Positions 17,979 through 27,245 are shown, counted from the stretch's first letter. The stretch is DNA of 64,000 nucleotides from Lactobacillus pasteurii DSM 23907 = CRBIP 24.76 (GCF_000297025.1 NZ_CAKD01000013.1:112071-176070); one strand, 5' to 3'. Notes: a model not told the origin generated them from the letters alone. Numbers and translations are program-made.

Positions 17979-18141
17979 GTAATGTGTGACATGGACAGGT
18001 TATAGTTTAAGTAGGTATAATTGTATCAGTTTATTAATGATTTACGTTGCACCACTTCGTAAACAGATGTCCCACCAGCAATATTCGTATTATCTAGCAC
18101 TAACAAATCTGCTAGTCCTAATGTTGTATCATCACGTTGCA

Positions 18142-19953
18142 CTTGAATGTCATCGAGCAGTAACTCCAGATCAAAAAAATGAACTAGATACATTCTTTGC
18201 CAAAAAGCCACGCTGGTATGGTTTTACTGGAACGCCAATATTTGACGAAAACGCTCGGCAAGAAAAGGGGCAGAATGCTCGTACTACTGAGCAACAATAT
18301 GGTCCATGTTTGCATAAATATACGATAAAAGATGCAATTAGAGATCAAGCTGTTTTAGGCTTTAAGACCGAAGAAAGAGGAGCTGTAACTGAAAACAGTG
18401 ATAATGAAGACTCACGTGATCTTGCTAAGCAGTATCTTTCGAAGACTCACATGCATGCAGTCGCTAAGAGTATTATTGAAAGCAGCTACCGTTTTCTAGG
18501 TCTTTACAACATGGGGCACAGAGGCTATAGCTATGAAGCAATTTTTACCACTTCTTCAATTAAGCAAGCACAAGAATACTATAAGATTTTCCAAAAAATA
18601 ATTAATGACCAAGACGAGTATAAGATTCCTCGCAGAATTAAGGAGCAACTGCCAGATTTTCCAAAAATAGCAATCACATATTCAGTAGCTGAAAATACTG
18701 ATGAAGCTGAAGCAAATCAAAATGAGATGAAGGCTTCGATCGATAATTACAATAAAATGTTTAATACTAACTTTTCAATGTCTAATCTAGCTGCCTACAA
18801 CACAGATGTAAATAATCGTCTATCTCGGAAAATGCCACAATTTAAGGCCAGAAATCAGCAGCTTGATTTGGTAATTGTCGTTGATCGTTTATTAACCGGC
18901 TTTGATGCACCAGCCTTATCGACCTTATATATCGATCGTGCGCCAATGCCAGCTCAGAACTTATTGCAGGCTTTTTCAAGAACCAATCGAATCTTTGATC
19001 AAGATAAGAAATATGGCCAAATTGTTACTTTTCAATACCCTAATAAGTTTAAAGAAGCTATTAATACGATATTGGCTCTCTACACTGATGGAGGTGGAAA
19101 TGAAATTTTAGCTCCTAGTTGGGAAGAATCAATTAGTCGCTTTAATATTGCAGAAAAAGAGGTCGTTAAATACGATGTAACAAGTAGTTACAATATCACT
19201 CAAGCTCCTGATGATGAGCAGAAGAGTTTTATTAAGGCATATCAAGACTTCGATAAAAATTATGCAGCCATTCAGACTTATGATAAGTTCAACAACTTAG
19301 ATATGGAAAAAGAATATGGACTTGATGATGCTTATGTCGAAGAAATGCGCGCTGCATATGAAGTCTGCAAAGAAAATCAGAAAAAACCGATCGATCCAGA
19401 ACCGGATCCAGAACCAGACCTATTTGATCCAGATTATGTACTAGAGTCTTGGGATCAGCAAACTATAAACTATGAATACATCATGCAGCTCATTCAAGCG
19501 TATATTCCATCAGAAGATCGGTCAGTTGCTATCAGCAAGTCGGCAATTGAAGAAATTGACCGTTATATCGAACGTTTGAGCAAAAAGAATCCATCTTTGG
19601 CACAAATAATGGCAGAATTGTGGCTGAATATTCAGATGGATCCAGAAAAGTATCGTGATCGCCAGGTGAATGAATTATTGCAAGAAATGGTCGAAGAAGC
19701 TGAAGATAAGCAACTTAGACAATTTGCGGATGAATATTGTCTTGACTTGATTAATCTTAAGTTTGTAATTCATAATTACGATCCTGAGTTGAAGGATTCA
19801 GAAGTTCCCGGACTAAATGAATTACTGCAAGATCCTCATGCTTTTGAAGAATATGTCAATAAAGGTGGAAGCGAAAAGACGCGTCTGAAATGGCGTAAAG
19901 CTGTTAGAAAAGGTATCAAAGAGTTATACCTAAGCGGAATAATTAATATGTAA
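18142..19953 (+). pseudogene. Type I restriction endonuclease HsdR, C-terminal fragment
   Basis: Recognisable HsdR homology begins at helicase motif II (ECHRA, normally DECHRA). It continues through GFTGTPI, the second RecA-like domain (VDRLLTGFDAPALSTLY, then QAFSRTNR) and the helical C-terminal domain to the natural stop. Everything before motif II is missing: the RecB-like nuclease and the Walker A helicase segment, about 300-350 residues. The in-frame sequence from 17986 to about 18141 is not HsdR-like and has no ribosome site. No hsdM or hsdS lies in the window. This is a decapitated, non-functional relic of a type I system beside the DUF262 gene, marking an eroded defence island. The 3' two thirds remain free of stops, so the loss looks recent. 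Confidence 0.85.
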
Positions 19954-19967
19954 TTTGAAAGTATACG

Positions 19968-19999
19968 AAAAAGGATTGTCGTGTGTGACAATCCTTTTA
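19968..19999. terminator. Terminator between convergent HsdR relic and toxin/immunity operon
   Basis: AAAAGGATTGTC pairs with GACAATCCTTTT around GTGTGT, with A and T runs on both sides. Confidence 0.88.
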
Positions 20000-20017
20000 T
20001 TGTTTAATAGAGTTGAG

Positions 20018-20605
20018 TTAGATTTCAATAATTTCTCGCCCAACATGGACTTGATAGCGGGGATGAGATAGACCGCATTCTTCGTAGTCAGTATCTTCCC
20101 AATCGGAAATAACATCATCTACGCTACGTATATCTTTTAGAACATCCCTTTTAAAGATCATTTTTTCAATTGGCATATATAGACCAAGCAAGCTGATTAG
20201 CCAATCAGTACTTTCCAATTTAAAAATAATCGCTTGATCAATTAAATGGTGCTCGTTAGTGCCATTGGAATAATTAATAGATATCATATCCCTGATCAAA
20301 ATAATATTTTCAACTGACTCATTGATTTTTTTAGTACGTAATGCATCTTTGGGGACAGACGGTTCAAAATCACTTATATCTTTTAACTGATTAATTTTAA
20401 AGCCTACGAGTTCTTCGGTGTCGCTAAGAAATGGGACTAATCTATAGTCATTGTTGATTTCGACGGTGTGATGCGCACTCTCTAATAAAATATTTCCATA
20501 GCTAATATCATGATTCTGCCAATCTTCAGCTGTAATACTTAGTAAAGTATCCTTCTTTAAATTAGCTAAAGTATAGATTTCACTTTTAGTCAAATATGTT
20601 TGCAT
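20018..20605 (-). CDS. Hypothetical protein, candidate immunity partner of the adjacent toxin-like gene
   Basis: This 195-residue soluble protein has no signal peptide or membrane segment and no catalytic motif I recognise. It is acidic, with many Asp/Glu and aromatic residues and a mixed alpha/beta pattern, as is common for immunity proteins that shield a toxin surface. Its ribosome site (AGAAAGGA) lies inside the end of the upstream gene, and only 2 bases separate that gene's stop from this ATG, so the two are translationally coupled. Toxin-then-immunity order with such coupling is typical of polymorphic toxin cassettes. The role is inferred from context only. It shares a terminator with the convergent HsdR relic. 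Confidence 0.55.
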   Translation of the reverse strand: MQTYLTKSEIYTLANLKKDTLLSITAEDWQNHDISYGNILLESAHHTVEINNDYRLVPFLSDTEELVGFKINQLKDISDFEPSVPKDALRTKKINESVENIILIRDMISINYSNGTNEHHLIDQAIIFKLESTDWLISLLGLYMPIEKMIFKRDVLKDIRSVDDVISDWEDTDYEECGLSHPRYQVHVGREIIEI

Positions 20606-20607
20606 CT

Positions 20608-21021
20608 TTAATCCTTTCTAACAAAATGTATTTTCTTCATTTTGATTTTGGAATTGTTATGATACACGTAAATTTCTATTGCAGGACTGTTTTTTGTTGA
20701 AGTGATAATTCTGTATGTTGAAATCGATCCATCTGGGAAAATAACTTTTTTACCCTTTTTATTTGGTAAGTATAATTCTTCTCCACCTTTAGAAAGTTTC
20801 AACCAAAAATCTTGTGCGGTCTTGAATTGATCATTTGCTTCAATTACTCTTACGCCAGAACTTTTTCCAGCCTTGCCAAATTCCCCGCCAGGCGATAAAG
20901 GATAATCCTTAGTCAGCTGGCGAATATTTTCTTGAATTGAAGCAAGATTTAATTCTTGTTGAGGATGAGCAATTTTATCACCAATAGTATTTGAAAATAA
21001 ATCAGAAGGCTTTTTACTCAT
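20608..21021 (-). CDS. Toxin-like C-terminal module (orphan polymorphic-toxin cassette), putative
   Basis: The 137-residue product has a polar, Gln-rich N-terminal stretch (DKIAHPQQELNLASIQENIRQ), a Gly-rich joint (LSPGGEFGKAGKSSG) and a compact basic domain. In that domain FKTAQDFWLKLSKGG is followed by LPNKKGKKVIFPDGSIS, TSTKNSPAIEI and a terminal KKIHFV. This order resembles small toxin domains found at the ends of LXG/WXG or contact-dependent toxins in Gram-positive bacteria, but I cannot name the family. No secretion domain is attached, so it is either an orphan cassette or an intracellular toxin. It follows the DUF4417 gene by 13 bases and is coupled to the next gene. Alternative: a phage- or plasmid-derived regulator. 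Confidence 0.5.
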   Translation of the reverse strand: MSKKPSDLFSNTIGDKIAHPQQELNLASIQENIRQLTKDYPLSPGGEFGKAGKSSGVRVIEANDQFKTAQDFWLKLSKGGEELYLPNKKGKKVIFPDGSISTYRIITSTKNSPAIEIYVYHNNSKIKMKKIHFVRKD

Positions 21022-21034
21022 TTATTGCTACCAA

Positions 21035-21694
21035 TCACCTTTCAAGATCTGTTTCATATCTCTGATAAGGTATACCTTCATTAGTGAGTATTCCAAAAAC
21101 ATCCTTTGGAGCAGGTCCATAAATTGCAACTGCATGAGGACGTTTGTTTTCTATTAAGAATTCTAACCCTTCTCGGATTCTCTGATGATCTGTATAACTA
21201 CGACAGTTTCCATGTGTACCAATACAAACAATAGCATCTTTTGGGATACCATCTGTGCAAAAATCAAAAGTTTCTTTTGTTCCAGATCGATAGTTAGCAA
21301 TAACTGGTATAGAGTTATTAATCAGAAAATGACCTACTGCACGCATTCGATATGTATTATACATTTTGTAAATAATTGGGAAATCCTGGTAAGTACTAAA
21401 ATCAGGTTGGATTACTGATTCAAACTTACAAAGAAGTGGTAACCACTGATATGGATTCTTCCAGATACCATTCTTATTTGAATCAAATTTGTAATCATCC
21501 TTATAGAAGCAGACTGCTGCTTTGTAATCAGGATTTTTCTTTTTGATTTCATTACGTGCTTCCTCAAATGTAATGATTTTAGTAGGTAAGTTGGTTACGA
21601 TATTTTCACAAAGAGGAATATCGTAATTACCTTCAAATTTTGCATTTTCAAGCATGAATGAATTGAAAATGTCTTGTCTAGCTAAATTATTCAT
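21035..21694 (-). CDS. DUF4417 domain protein
   Basis: This 219-residue protein matches DUF4417, a family of unknown function frequent on phage- and plasmid-derived DNA in Firmicutes. Visible conserved parts are FYKDDYKFDSNKNGIWKNP, SVIQPDFSTYQDFP, IYKMYNTYRMRAVGHFL, PVIANYRSG and GTHGNCRS followed by a helix and AIYGPAPKDVF. An upstream in-frame ATG at 21760 is rejected: ATG 21694 has AAGGATGG 7 bases upstream and gives the usual start MNNLARQDIF. It is the first gene of a three-gene operon with the toxin-like and candidate immunity genes. Whether it takes part in that system or merely shares the promoter is unknown. Confidence 0.75.
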   Translation of the reverse strand: MNNLARQDIFNSFMLENAKFEGNYDIPLCENIVTNLPTKIITFEEARNEIKKKNPDYKAAVCFYKDDYKFDSNKNGIWKNPYQWLPLLCKFESVIQPDFSTYQDFPIIYKMYNTYRMRAVGHFLINNSIPVIANYRSGTKETFDFCTDGIPKDAIVCIGTHGNCRSYTDHQRIREGLEFLIENKRPHAVAIYGPAPKDVFGILTNEGIPYQRYETDLER

Positions 21695-21756
21695 TATTAG
21701 CCATCCTTTCTTAAAAATATTTACAAATATATTAAGATCGACAAATATAATTCTGA

Positions 21757-21815
21757 GCATGCTATACTTAATTTTGTCTTATTGGTGAAGTATGCTAAGC
21801 ATGCTCGCCTTTTTT
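21757..21815. promoter_or_regulatory. Long imperfect hairpin between divergent DUF4417 and DUF4256 genes
   Basis: GAGCATGCTATACTT pairs with AAGTATGCTAAGCATGCTC (a 4-base bulge) across about 20 bases, followed on the plus strand by GCC and a run of seven T. On the plus strand it resembles a terminator with no gene upstream to terminate; on the minus strand it lies in the leader of the DUF4417 operon. Role uncertain. Confidence 0.45.
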
Positions 21816-21945
21816 TATCTATCTAAATATATTTTGCAACAGATATTATACCAGATGTTGTGTAGATGTAAAAGCTTAATACCAATATGTTGTATTTTAG
21901 ATAAGATGAATAACTGAAATTTTATCCCTACTCGAGGTGACCAAC

Positions 21946-22488
21946 ATGGAACTAACTTTACCAACATCCAAAGACTTAATGTCAATCCTAGAAGCCAGAT
22001 TTGCAAAAAATCCTACTCGCCATGAAAATCTAACCTGGCAAGAAATCAGCGACAAGCTTGAAAATAGTCCCGAATTATTGAAGAAAATTGCCTACCTAGA
22101 AGCGACCCAAGGTGAACCAGATGGAGCTGTAATTAATGATCAAGTTGTTTACGTTGACTTCAGCAAAGAAACGCCTAAGGGTAGAAAGAGTTTATGCTAC
22201 GATCAAGCAGCTAGACTTGGTCGCAAGAAGTTTCCACCTGTTTCAAGCGTGATTGAAGAATGTGAGAAGTGGGGCGTGGAACTGTTAACTGAAGCAGAAT
22301 ATCGACAAATTCAAGCTTTGGAAAATTTGGACTTGAAGACATCATCTTGGATCAAGACGCCGGCGGAAATTCGAGACTTAGGCGGGGCCCTATTTTGCGA
22401 TAATCGCTATGACCATATCTTCGTTTACCACAATGGTGCTGACTCTTATTATTCTAGTCGTGCTTTTCGAGCAAAAATTATTTTATAA
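21946..22488 (+). CDS. DUF4256 family protein
   Basis: This 180-residue cytosolic protein resembles the DUF4256 family, conserved in Firmicutes but of unknown function. Characteristic parts are an N-terminal helix with RFAKNPTRHENLTW, the segment ATQGEPDGAV, a YVDFSKETPKGRKSLCYD block, and a C-terminal VELLTEAEYRQIQ followed by LDLKTSSWIKTP and GGALFCDNRY. The ATG at 21946 sits 4 bases after GAGGTGA; a GTG at 21937 lies within that ribosome site and is rejected. Divergent from the DUF4417 operon. No partner genes suggest a pathway. Confidence 0.72.
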   Translation: MELTLPTSKDLMSILEARFAKNPTRHENLTWQEISDKLENSPELLKKIAYLEATQGEPDGAVINDQVVYVDFSKETPKGRKSLCYDQAARLGRKKFPPVSSVIEECEKWGVELLTEAEYRQIQALENLDLKTSSWIKTPAEIRDLGGALFCDNRYDHIFVYHNGADSYYSSRAFRAKIIL

Positions 22489-22558
22489 TTTCAGAAATAT
22501 TCAATTTGTGCACGCGATTTGATAAAATTTAAAATATCTAACTTTTTGGGGGTTAACA

Positions 22559-23566
22559 ATGAATTTTATTAAACGAAATAGTGCAGGAATTTTGCTTTGT
22601 TTAGTAATTGCGATTCCTGCCTGGTTCTTAGGCCAGCTGGTGCCAGTAGTCGGTGGACCGGTTTTTGCAATTTTGATCGGAATGGTAGTTACCCTATTTT
22701 TGCCTAATAAGGAAACGGTCAACCCGGGCGTAACTTTTACTTCTAAGAAGATTTTGCAAACTGCGGTTGTCTTATTAGGATTCGGCATGAATTTGACGGA
22801 AATTTTGGCTAAGGGTAAGGAATCCTTGCCAATTATTATCGCTACAATTTCAACTTCCTTGATCATTGCCTACATTATGTACAAGCTCTTAAAACTTGAA
22901 AAAAATAGTGCAATCTTAGTTGGGGTTGGCTCATCAATCTGCGGGGGAAGTGCGATTGCAGCAACTGCTCCAGTAATTGATGCATCAGATGAAGAAGTAG
23001 CACAGTCAATTTCTGTTATTTTCTTGTTTAACGTGATTGCTGCTTTGATTTTCCCAGCTTTAGGTGCAGCAATTGGTCTTGGTAACCACGGCTTTGGAAT
23101 TTTTGCTGGTACTGCCATCAACGATACTTCTTCAGTAACAGCCGCTGCTACTGCTTGGGATGGAATTCACGGCAGCAATACTTTGGCCTTAGCTGCAATT
23201 ATCAAGATGACTAGAACTTTAGCAATTATTCCTATTACCTTGGTTTTAGCCTTCTTACAACAGAGAAATGAAAAGAGCAGCAAGGGTTCAGCCTTCAGCT
23301 TGAAGAAATCTTTCCCATACTTCGTTCTCTTCTTCGTGCTTGCTTCTGTAGTAACCACAATTTTCCAACTTCCTGTTAGCGTAACAGCACCACTTAAGGA
23401 TTTGAGTAAATTCTTTATCGTGATGGCCATGGCAGCAATTGGTTTGAACACTAATATTGTGAAGTTGGTCAAGACTGGTGTTAAGCCAATTCTTACTGGT
23501 TTTTGTTGCTGGGTTGGAATTTCAATTGTCAGCTTAGCAATGCAACATTTATTAGGAATCTGGTAA
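22559..23566 (+). CDS. YeiH/UPF0324 family putative sulfate exporter
   Basis: This 335-residue membrane protein has about ten transmembrane helices and belongs to the YeiH family, annotated as putative sulfate exporters. Matching motifs are [67 protein letters not shown] and [14 protein letters not shown], all in family order; the last two line the putative substrate path. The substrate of the family is not firmly established. The start at 22559 has GGGGGTT 6 bases upstream. It stands alone, with a hairpin terminator after it, and no sulfur-metabolism genes are adjacent. Confidence 0.9.
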   Translation: MNFIKRNSAGILLCLVIAIPAWFLGQLVPVVGGPVFAILIGMVVTLFLPNKETVNPGVTFTSKKILQTAVVLLGFGMNLTEILAKGKESLPIIIATISTSLIIAYIMYKLLKLEKNSAILVGVGSSICGGSAIAATAPVIDASDEEVAQSISVIFLFNVIAALIFPALGAAIGLGNHGFGIFAGTAINDTSSVTAAATAWDGIHGSNTLALAAIIKMTRTLAIIPITLVLAFLQQRNEKSSKGSAFSLKKSFPYFVLFFVLASVVTTIFQLPVSVTAPLKDLSKFFIVMAMAAIGLNTNIVKLVKTGVKPILTGFCCWVGISIVSLAMQHLLGIW

Positions 23567-23582
23567 AAATTTAAACGAAAAC

Positions 23583-23621
23583 AAAAATCGACAACTTTTA
23601 AGTAGGTTGCTGATTTTTTTT
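23583..23621 (+). terminator. Rho-independent terminator of the YeiH gene
   Basis: AATCGACAAC pairs with GTTGCTGATT (one mismatch, one G-T), followed by eight T. Confidence 0.75.
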
Positions 23622-23699
23622 ACTGCTTTTTGCAGGCTAGTAAATTATAATTTTATCAGTAATATAGATCAAAAAATTGATGATAAATTTGAGGTACTT

Positions 23700-25904
23700 A
23701 TGGAACAAAAGATTGTTGACGGCGGGCACCGTTTTACAGTTATTACTGAATCACTAATCAGAATAGAAGAAGACCAAACAGGAAATTTTGAAAACCGGGC
23801 AACGACGGCGGTTTTATCAAGAGAGTTTGCTAAGCCAGATTTTCAATTGATCGAGAATCACAATGGCCACCAGCTCGAAATTATCACTAAAACCATTCAT
23901 TTATACTACGATGGCGGTGATTTTTCTTCTGAAAGCCTATATGCTGATATCTTGCTTCAAGGCTCAAGCCAAGTAAGTCGCTGGTATTTTGGCCAAAAAA
24001 ATGACGCTAGGGCCAATTTGAAAGGAACAGCTAGAACTCTTGATGAAGCTGATGGCGAAATTCCATTAGGCGAAGGAATCATGTCGCGCAACGGCTTTTA
24101 TTATTTAGACGACAGCAAGTCATTTATTTACGATGATGAGACTGATGAATTTTCTCCTCGGCCCAATTCGGTAGTTGATGGCTATTTGTTTGCTTATGGA
24201 CAAAACTATCAAAGCCAGTTGACTGATTTTTATCAATTAACGGGCAAGACGCCTTTGATTCCGCGCTTTGCACTAGGGAATTGGTGGAGTCGTTATCACG
24301 CATATTCTGCTCAAGAATATCAAGACTTGATGACTAAATTTGAAGCTGAACAAATTCCAATCAATGTGTCAGTAATTGACATGGATTGGCACCGGGTGGA
24401 GGATGTTCCTGTTAAGTATGGGTCAGCTTGGACAGGATTTTCTTGGAATAGGAGCTTGTTCTCAGACCCTGAAGCCTTTATCGCCTGGCTGCATGTCCAT
24501 GGCAAAAAGGTTTCCCTTAACTTGCACCCAGCTGATGGAATCCGCGCTTATGAAGATCAGTACCAGGATGTGGCTAAGACAATGGGCTTAGATACTAGTT
24601 CTGAGGAGCCGGCTAATTTTGATTTGGAAAATTCTAAGTTCCGCCAGGCATATTTTAAAGACGTGCTTCACCCAATGGAAAAAGAAGGCGTTGATTTCTG
24701 GTGGCTTGATTGGCAACAAGGAACAGCCAAAAACGACCAACATTTGGATCCTTTGTGGCTATTAAATCATTACCAATATCAAGATTCGCAAAAACGTCAC
24801 TCAGGTCAAGCCTTGATCTTGAGTCGCTATGGCGGAATTGGCTCTCACCGTTATCCAATCGGTTTTTCTGGCGATACGATTATTTCATGGAAATCACTTG
24901 CCTTTCAACCATACTTCACCATTACGGCAGCTAATGTTGGCTACACTTGGTGGAGTCATGATATTGGTGGCCATATGCTGGGGAGCTTTGATGGAGAACT
25001 AGCAACGCGCTGGCTGCAGTTTGGCGTATTTAGTCCAATCAATCGTCTGCATTCATCCAACAACATGTTTTCAGGCAAGGAACCATGGAATTATCGATTA
25101 GATTATGAAAAGTCGCAAAAGAGCTTCTTGCGCTTGCGGACTAAACTGGTACCGTACTTAGATAGTAGCAATTACTTAACTCATGAAAAGGGTATTCCGC
25201 TAGTTAAACCACTTTATTATCAATATCCAGATAAAGAAGAGGCCTATCAATTCAAGAATGAGTACTTCTTTGGCAAGGAAATGTTAGTTTCGCCAATTAC
25301 TAGACCACATGATGAAACAACCCAGATGGCTTATTCTGAGACTTGGCTACCAGAAGGCGAGTGGGTCGACTACTTTACGCATCTAGTTTACCCTGGAAAT
25401 ACAGTTATCAAGACTTACAGATCAGTTGATCAAATGCCTGTCTTTGTTCGCAAAGGTAGCGTTATTCTTACTAATCCTAATTATCTTGAAAGTTTAGATC
25501 ATTTGCCTGCAAAATTACAAGCTGAGATTTTTGCTGGAGCAGATGGAAAGTATCAATTGTTTGAACATGAAAATGACCATCTTGCTCAAACTACTTTTAC
25601 TTGGGATGAGACTGAGCAAGATTTTACTTATAAGATTAATGATCCAGATCAGATCTTACCTAAGAGTCGAAAAATTGAGTTGATTAAGCAAGCTTCTTCC
25701 TTACAAGATGTCTTTGCTGAAATGAAGAAGCGTCTGCAAATGGCTAAGATTGACTTTGAATTGAAGCAAAAATTGTATCAAAGCTTTGTGTCAGCGGATT
25801 ATAAATATGGCGCATACATTAATTTGCTTAATACTTTAGACAATCTTGATTTGCGTGATAGCCTAAGTGAAGTTGCTTATATTAGAACAGCATACGAGGG
25901 ATAG
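23700..25904 (+). CDS. Glycoside hydrolase family 31 (intracellular)
   Basis: This 734-residue cytosolic enzyme has the GH31 order: an N-terminal beta-sandwich with catalytic-domain entry TPLIPRFALGNWWSRY at about 200-215, the (beta/alpha)8 barrel, and beta-domains after it. The predicted nucleophile is Asp 337 in WWLDWQQG and the acid/base is Asp 392 in GFSGDT; WWSHDIGGH follows. The WLDWQQG nucleophile motif differs from the WxDMNE form of classical maltases and from the KTDFGE form of YicI-type xylosidases, so the substrate is open; alpha-linked hexose or N-acetylhexosamine are possible. ATG 23700 has GAGGT 4 bases upstream; an in-frame start at 23607 overlaps the previous terminator. No signal peptide, so it acts on imported glycans. 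Confidence 0.9.
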   Translation: MEQKIVDGGHRFTVITESLIRIEEDQTGNFENRATTAVLSREFAKPDFQLIENHNGHQLEIITKTIHLYYDGGDFSSESLYADILLQGSSQVSRWYFGQKNDARANLKGTARTLDEADGEIPLGEGIMSRNGFYYLDDSKSFIYDDETDEFSPRPNSVVDGYLFAYGQNYQSQLTDFYQLTGKTPLIPRFALGNWWSRYHAYSAQEYQDLMTKFEAEQIPINVSVIDMDWHRVEDVPVKYGSAWTGFSWNRSLFSDPEAFIAWLHVHGKKVSLNLHPADGIRAYEDQYQDVAKTMGLDTSSEEPANFDLENSKFRQAYFKDVLHPMEKEGVDFWWLDWQQGTAKNDQHLDPLWLLNHYQYQDSQKRHSGQALILSRYGGIGSHRYPIGFSGDTIISWKSLAFQPYFTITAANVGYTWWSHDIGGHMLGSFDGELATRWLQFGVFSPINRLHSSNNMFSGKEPWNYRLDYEKSQKSFLRLRTKLVPYLDSSNYLTHEKGIPLVKPLYYQYPDKEEAYQFKNEYFFGKEMLVSPITRPHDETTQMAYSETWLPEGEWVDYFTHLVYPGNTVIKTYRSVDQMPVFVRKGSVILTNPNYLESLDHLPAKLQAEIFAGADGKYQLFEHENDHLAQTTFTWDETEQDFTYKINDPDQILPKSRKIELIKQASSLQDVFAEMKKRLQMAKIDFELKQKLYQSFVSADYKYGAYINLLNTLDNLDLRDSLSEVAYIRTAYEG

Positions 25905-25910
25905 AAAAGA

Positions 25911-26477
25911 TTGAAAAAATATTTTTATTTTGGTTTAGTCTTTATGGGGATGCTTATTTTGTCTGGATGTCAAAAGCAGACTGAAGAAATAAGTCAACCT
26001 AGCCAGCATGTTGCTACAAAGTATGTAACACAAAAGGCTAAAAGCACTAATCAAAAAAATTATCGCAAGTTTCCAGGTTTTAAATTGGCCATTGTTCCTG
26101 AAGAGTTTCGGGGAACTTGGTATCAAGTTGCACCAGGTGAGAAACATTTGCAAAAGTTGGTGATTGATAAACATAGCGTTAATGGTATGACAACTTATCG
26201 AAAAGTTGATCCGAATTTGGTTTTGAATCACAATTCAGCTAAGCAAAATAGAATTTATGAAAATGCGGGTTTTATTTTGACAGTTGGATCTGATTGGATC
26301 AAGGTTCGAGGCTTTTTGGATTCGGTCAACTTGGTTTATAAGCTGGGAACTTTTAAGGGTCAAACTTGCTTATATATGAGTTATGGCACCGATACTAAGA
26401 CGGTCAATGGAATAGCTTTTAAAGATTCTAAGATAGCTTTGAAATATCGAAAAGTTGATTTTTCAAGTTTGAAATAA
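25911..26477 (+). CDS. Lipoprotein with RGTWY domain, TTG start
   Basis: The 188-residue product begins at TTG 25911, giving MKKYFYFGLVFMGMLILSGC, a good lipoprotein signal with lipobox LSGC at Cys 20. No ATG gives the basic residues needed before the hydrophobic stretch. After a Ser/Gln/Lys-rich linker comes a domain of about 130 residues opening with FRGTWYQVAPGEKHLQKLVIDKH and ending FKDSKIALKYRKVDFSSL. The same domain, with RGTWY or RGKWY and a WI(K/N)VRG strand or equivalent, recurs at 37423-37938 and 50316-51464. A small beta-barrel (lipocalin-like) fold is my inference; function is unknown. It is 6 bases after the GH31 gene and may be co-transcribed with it. Confidence 0.7.
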   Translation: MKKYFYFGLVFMGMLILSGCQKQTEEISQPSQHVATKYVTQKAKSTNQKNYRKFPGFKLAIVPEEFRGTWYQVAPGEKHLQKLVIDKHSVNGMTTYRKVDPNLVLNHNSAKQNRIYENAGFILTVGSDWIKVRGFLDSVNLVYKLGTFKGQTCLYMSYGTDTKTVNGIAFKDSKIALKYRKVDFSSLK

Positions 26478-26479
26478 GT

Positions 26480-26516
26480 AAAACACTAGCAGTTGAACTG
26501 ATTGCTAGTGTTTTTT
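26480..26516 (+). terminator. Rho-independent terminator
   Basis: AAAACACTAGCA pairs with TGCTAGTGTTTT, followed by more T. Confidence 0.88.
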
Positions 26517-26631
26517 AGTATGCAGATAATGCATACTGATATGAATAATTGGTAATTTTGCGGATGGAACTTTCATTCTATTATAAGAGCATCAAAAGGA
26601 AATGTTTTTTGAGAAAGATGTAGGATTTACG

Positions 26632-27045
26632 ATGAAAAAATATATTCCAGATTCATATTCAGCGCACGCTGAAGGGATGAGTACAGTTAAAGCAAATATT
26701 ACAGTTGATCAAGATAAGATAACCGACCTCCAATTAGAAATGCCAGGCGAAAGTAAAGATTTTGGTCAAGCAGCAATGAAAGAATTGCGTGGACAAATTC
26801 TAGATGCTCAGTCGACTGAAATTGATGGCGTATCCGGGGCCACTTTGACAACTAATGCTGTTAAGGCAGCAGTTGATGAAGCTCTAGAAAAGGCCATGGG
26901 AAAAGCGCATGAATTGAATTTGCAATTAACTGATGGAAAAACTCATAACGGAATCGATGAAGAATTTGTAGAATTTTTGATGTCTCGGTCTGGTGAAACT
27001 TTTGATAAAATGACGGAACAAGTTCTTCAATGGGACCACAAATAA
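26632..27045 (+). CDS. Stand-alone FMN-binding domain protein
   Basis: This 137-residue protein is a single FMN_bind (PF04205) domain. The motif DGVSGATLTTNAV holds the Thr that ApbE-type enzymes flavinylate through a phosphoester bond. In lactobacilli this domain normally forms the N-terminus of fumarate-reductase-like flavoproteins or is part of extracellular electron transfer proteins. Here there is no signal peptide and no FAD domain, so it is either a small flavin carrier or a detached piece. The C-terminal 45 residues do not match the usual domain continuation. ATG 26632 (AGGA 8 bases upstream) is preferred over ATG 26602, whose AAAGGAA lies too close. Confidence 0.75.
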   Translation: MKKYIPDSYSAHAEGMSTVKANITVDQDKITDLQLEMPGESKDFGQAAMKELRGQILDAQSTEIDGVSGATLTTNAVKAAVDEALEKAMGKAHELNLQLTDGKTHNGIDEEFVEFLMSRSGETFDKMTEQVLQWDHK

Positions 27046-27173
27046 GAGCGATGCTCAGTTTGCCAAGTTTTGATCGGAAAAATTTACAATATTATCTTCA
27101 ACCAGGTGGTGGCCACGACGCACCAACCATGAGTAAAATAGTTCAACACTACGCTAAGCAGCTTTTTAGATAA
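27030..27173 (+). pseudogene. C-terminal remnant of an esterase-like gene
   Basis: A 47-codon frame overlapping the end of the FMN-binding gene reads LPSFDRKNLQYYLQPGGGH and then DAPTMSKIVQHYAKQLF before its stop at 27171-27173. The GGGHD motif followed by an amphipathic helix is how putative esterase-D-like alpha/beta hydrolases end (catalytic His region). No nucleophile elbow is present upstream, so this is a leftover tail. The FMN-binding gene may have replaced the rest by deletion or insertion. Assignment to the esterase family is tentative. Confidence 0.4.
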
Positions 27174-27192
27174 TTCAATATTTGACTAACGA

Positions 27193-27232
27193 AATAATCA
27201 TCGATTAAAAGTAGGATTGATGATTATTTTTT
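27193..27232 (+). terminator. Rho-independent terminator
   Basis: AATAATCATC pairs with GATGATTATT, followed by TTTT. Confidence 0.8.
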
Positions 27233-27245
27233 ACTATGAGACCGA

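Noticed and set aside
17986..18141. In-frame codons upstream of the HsdR fragment as its true N-terminus
   Set aside because: The sequence shows no HsdR helicase motifs, no ribosome site and an odd composition; real homology starts at the DECH motif.
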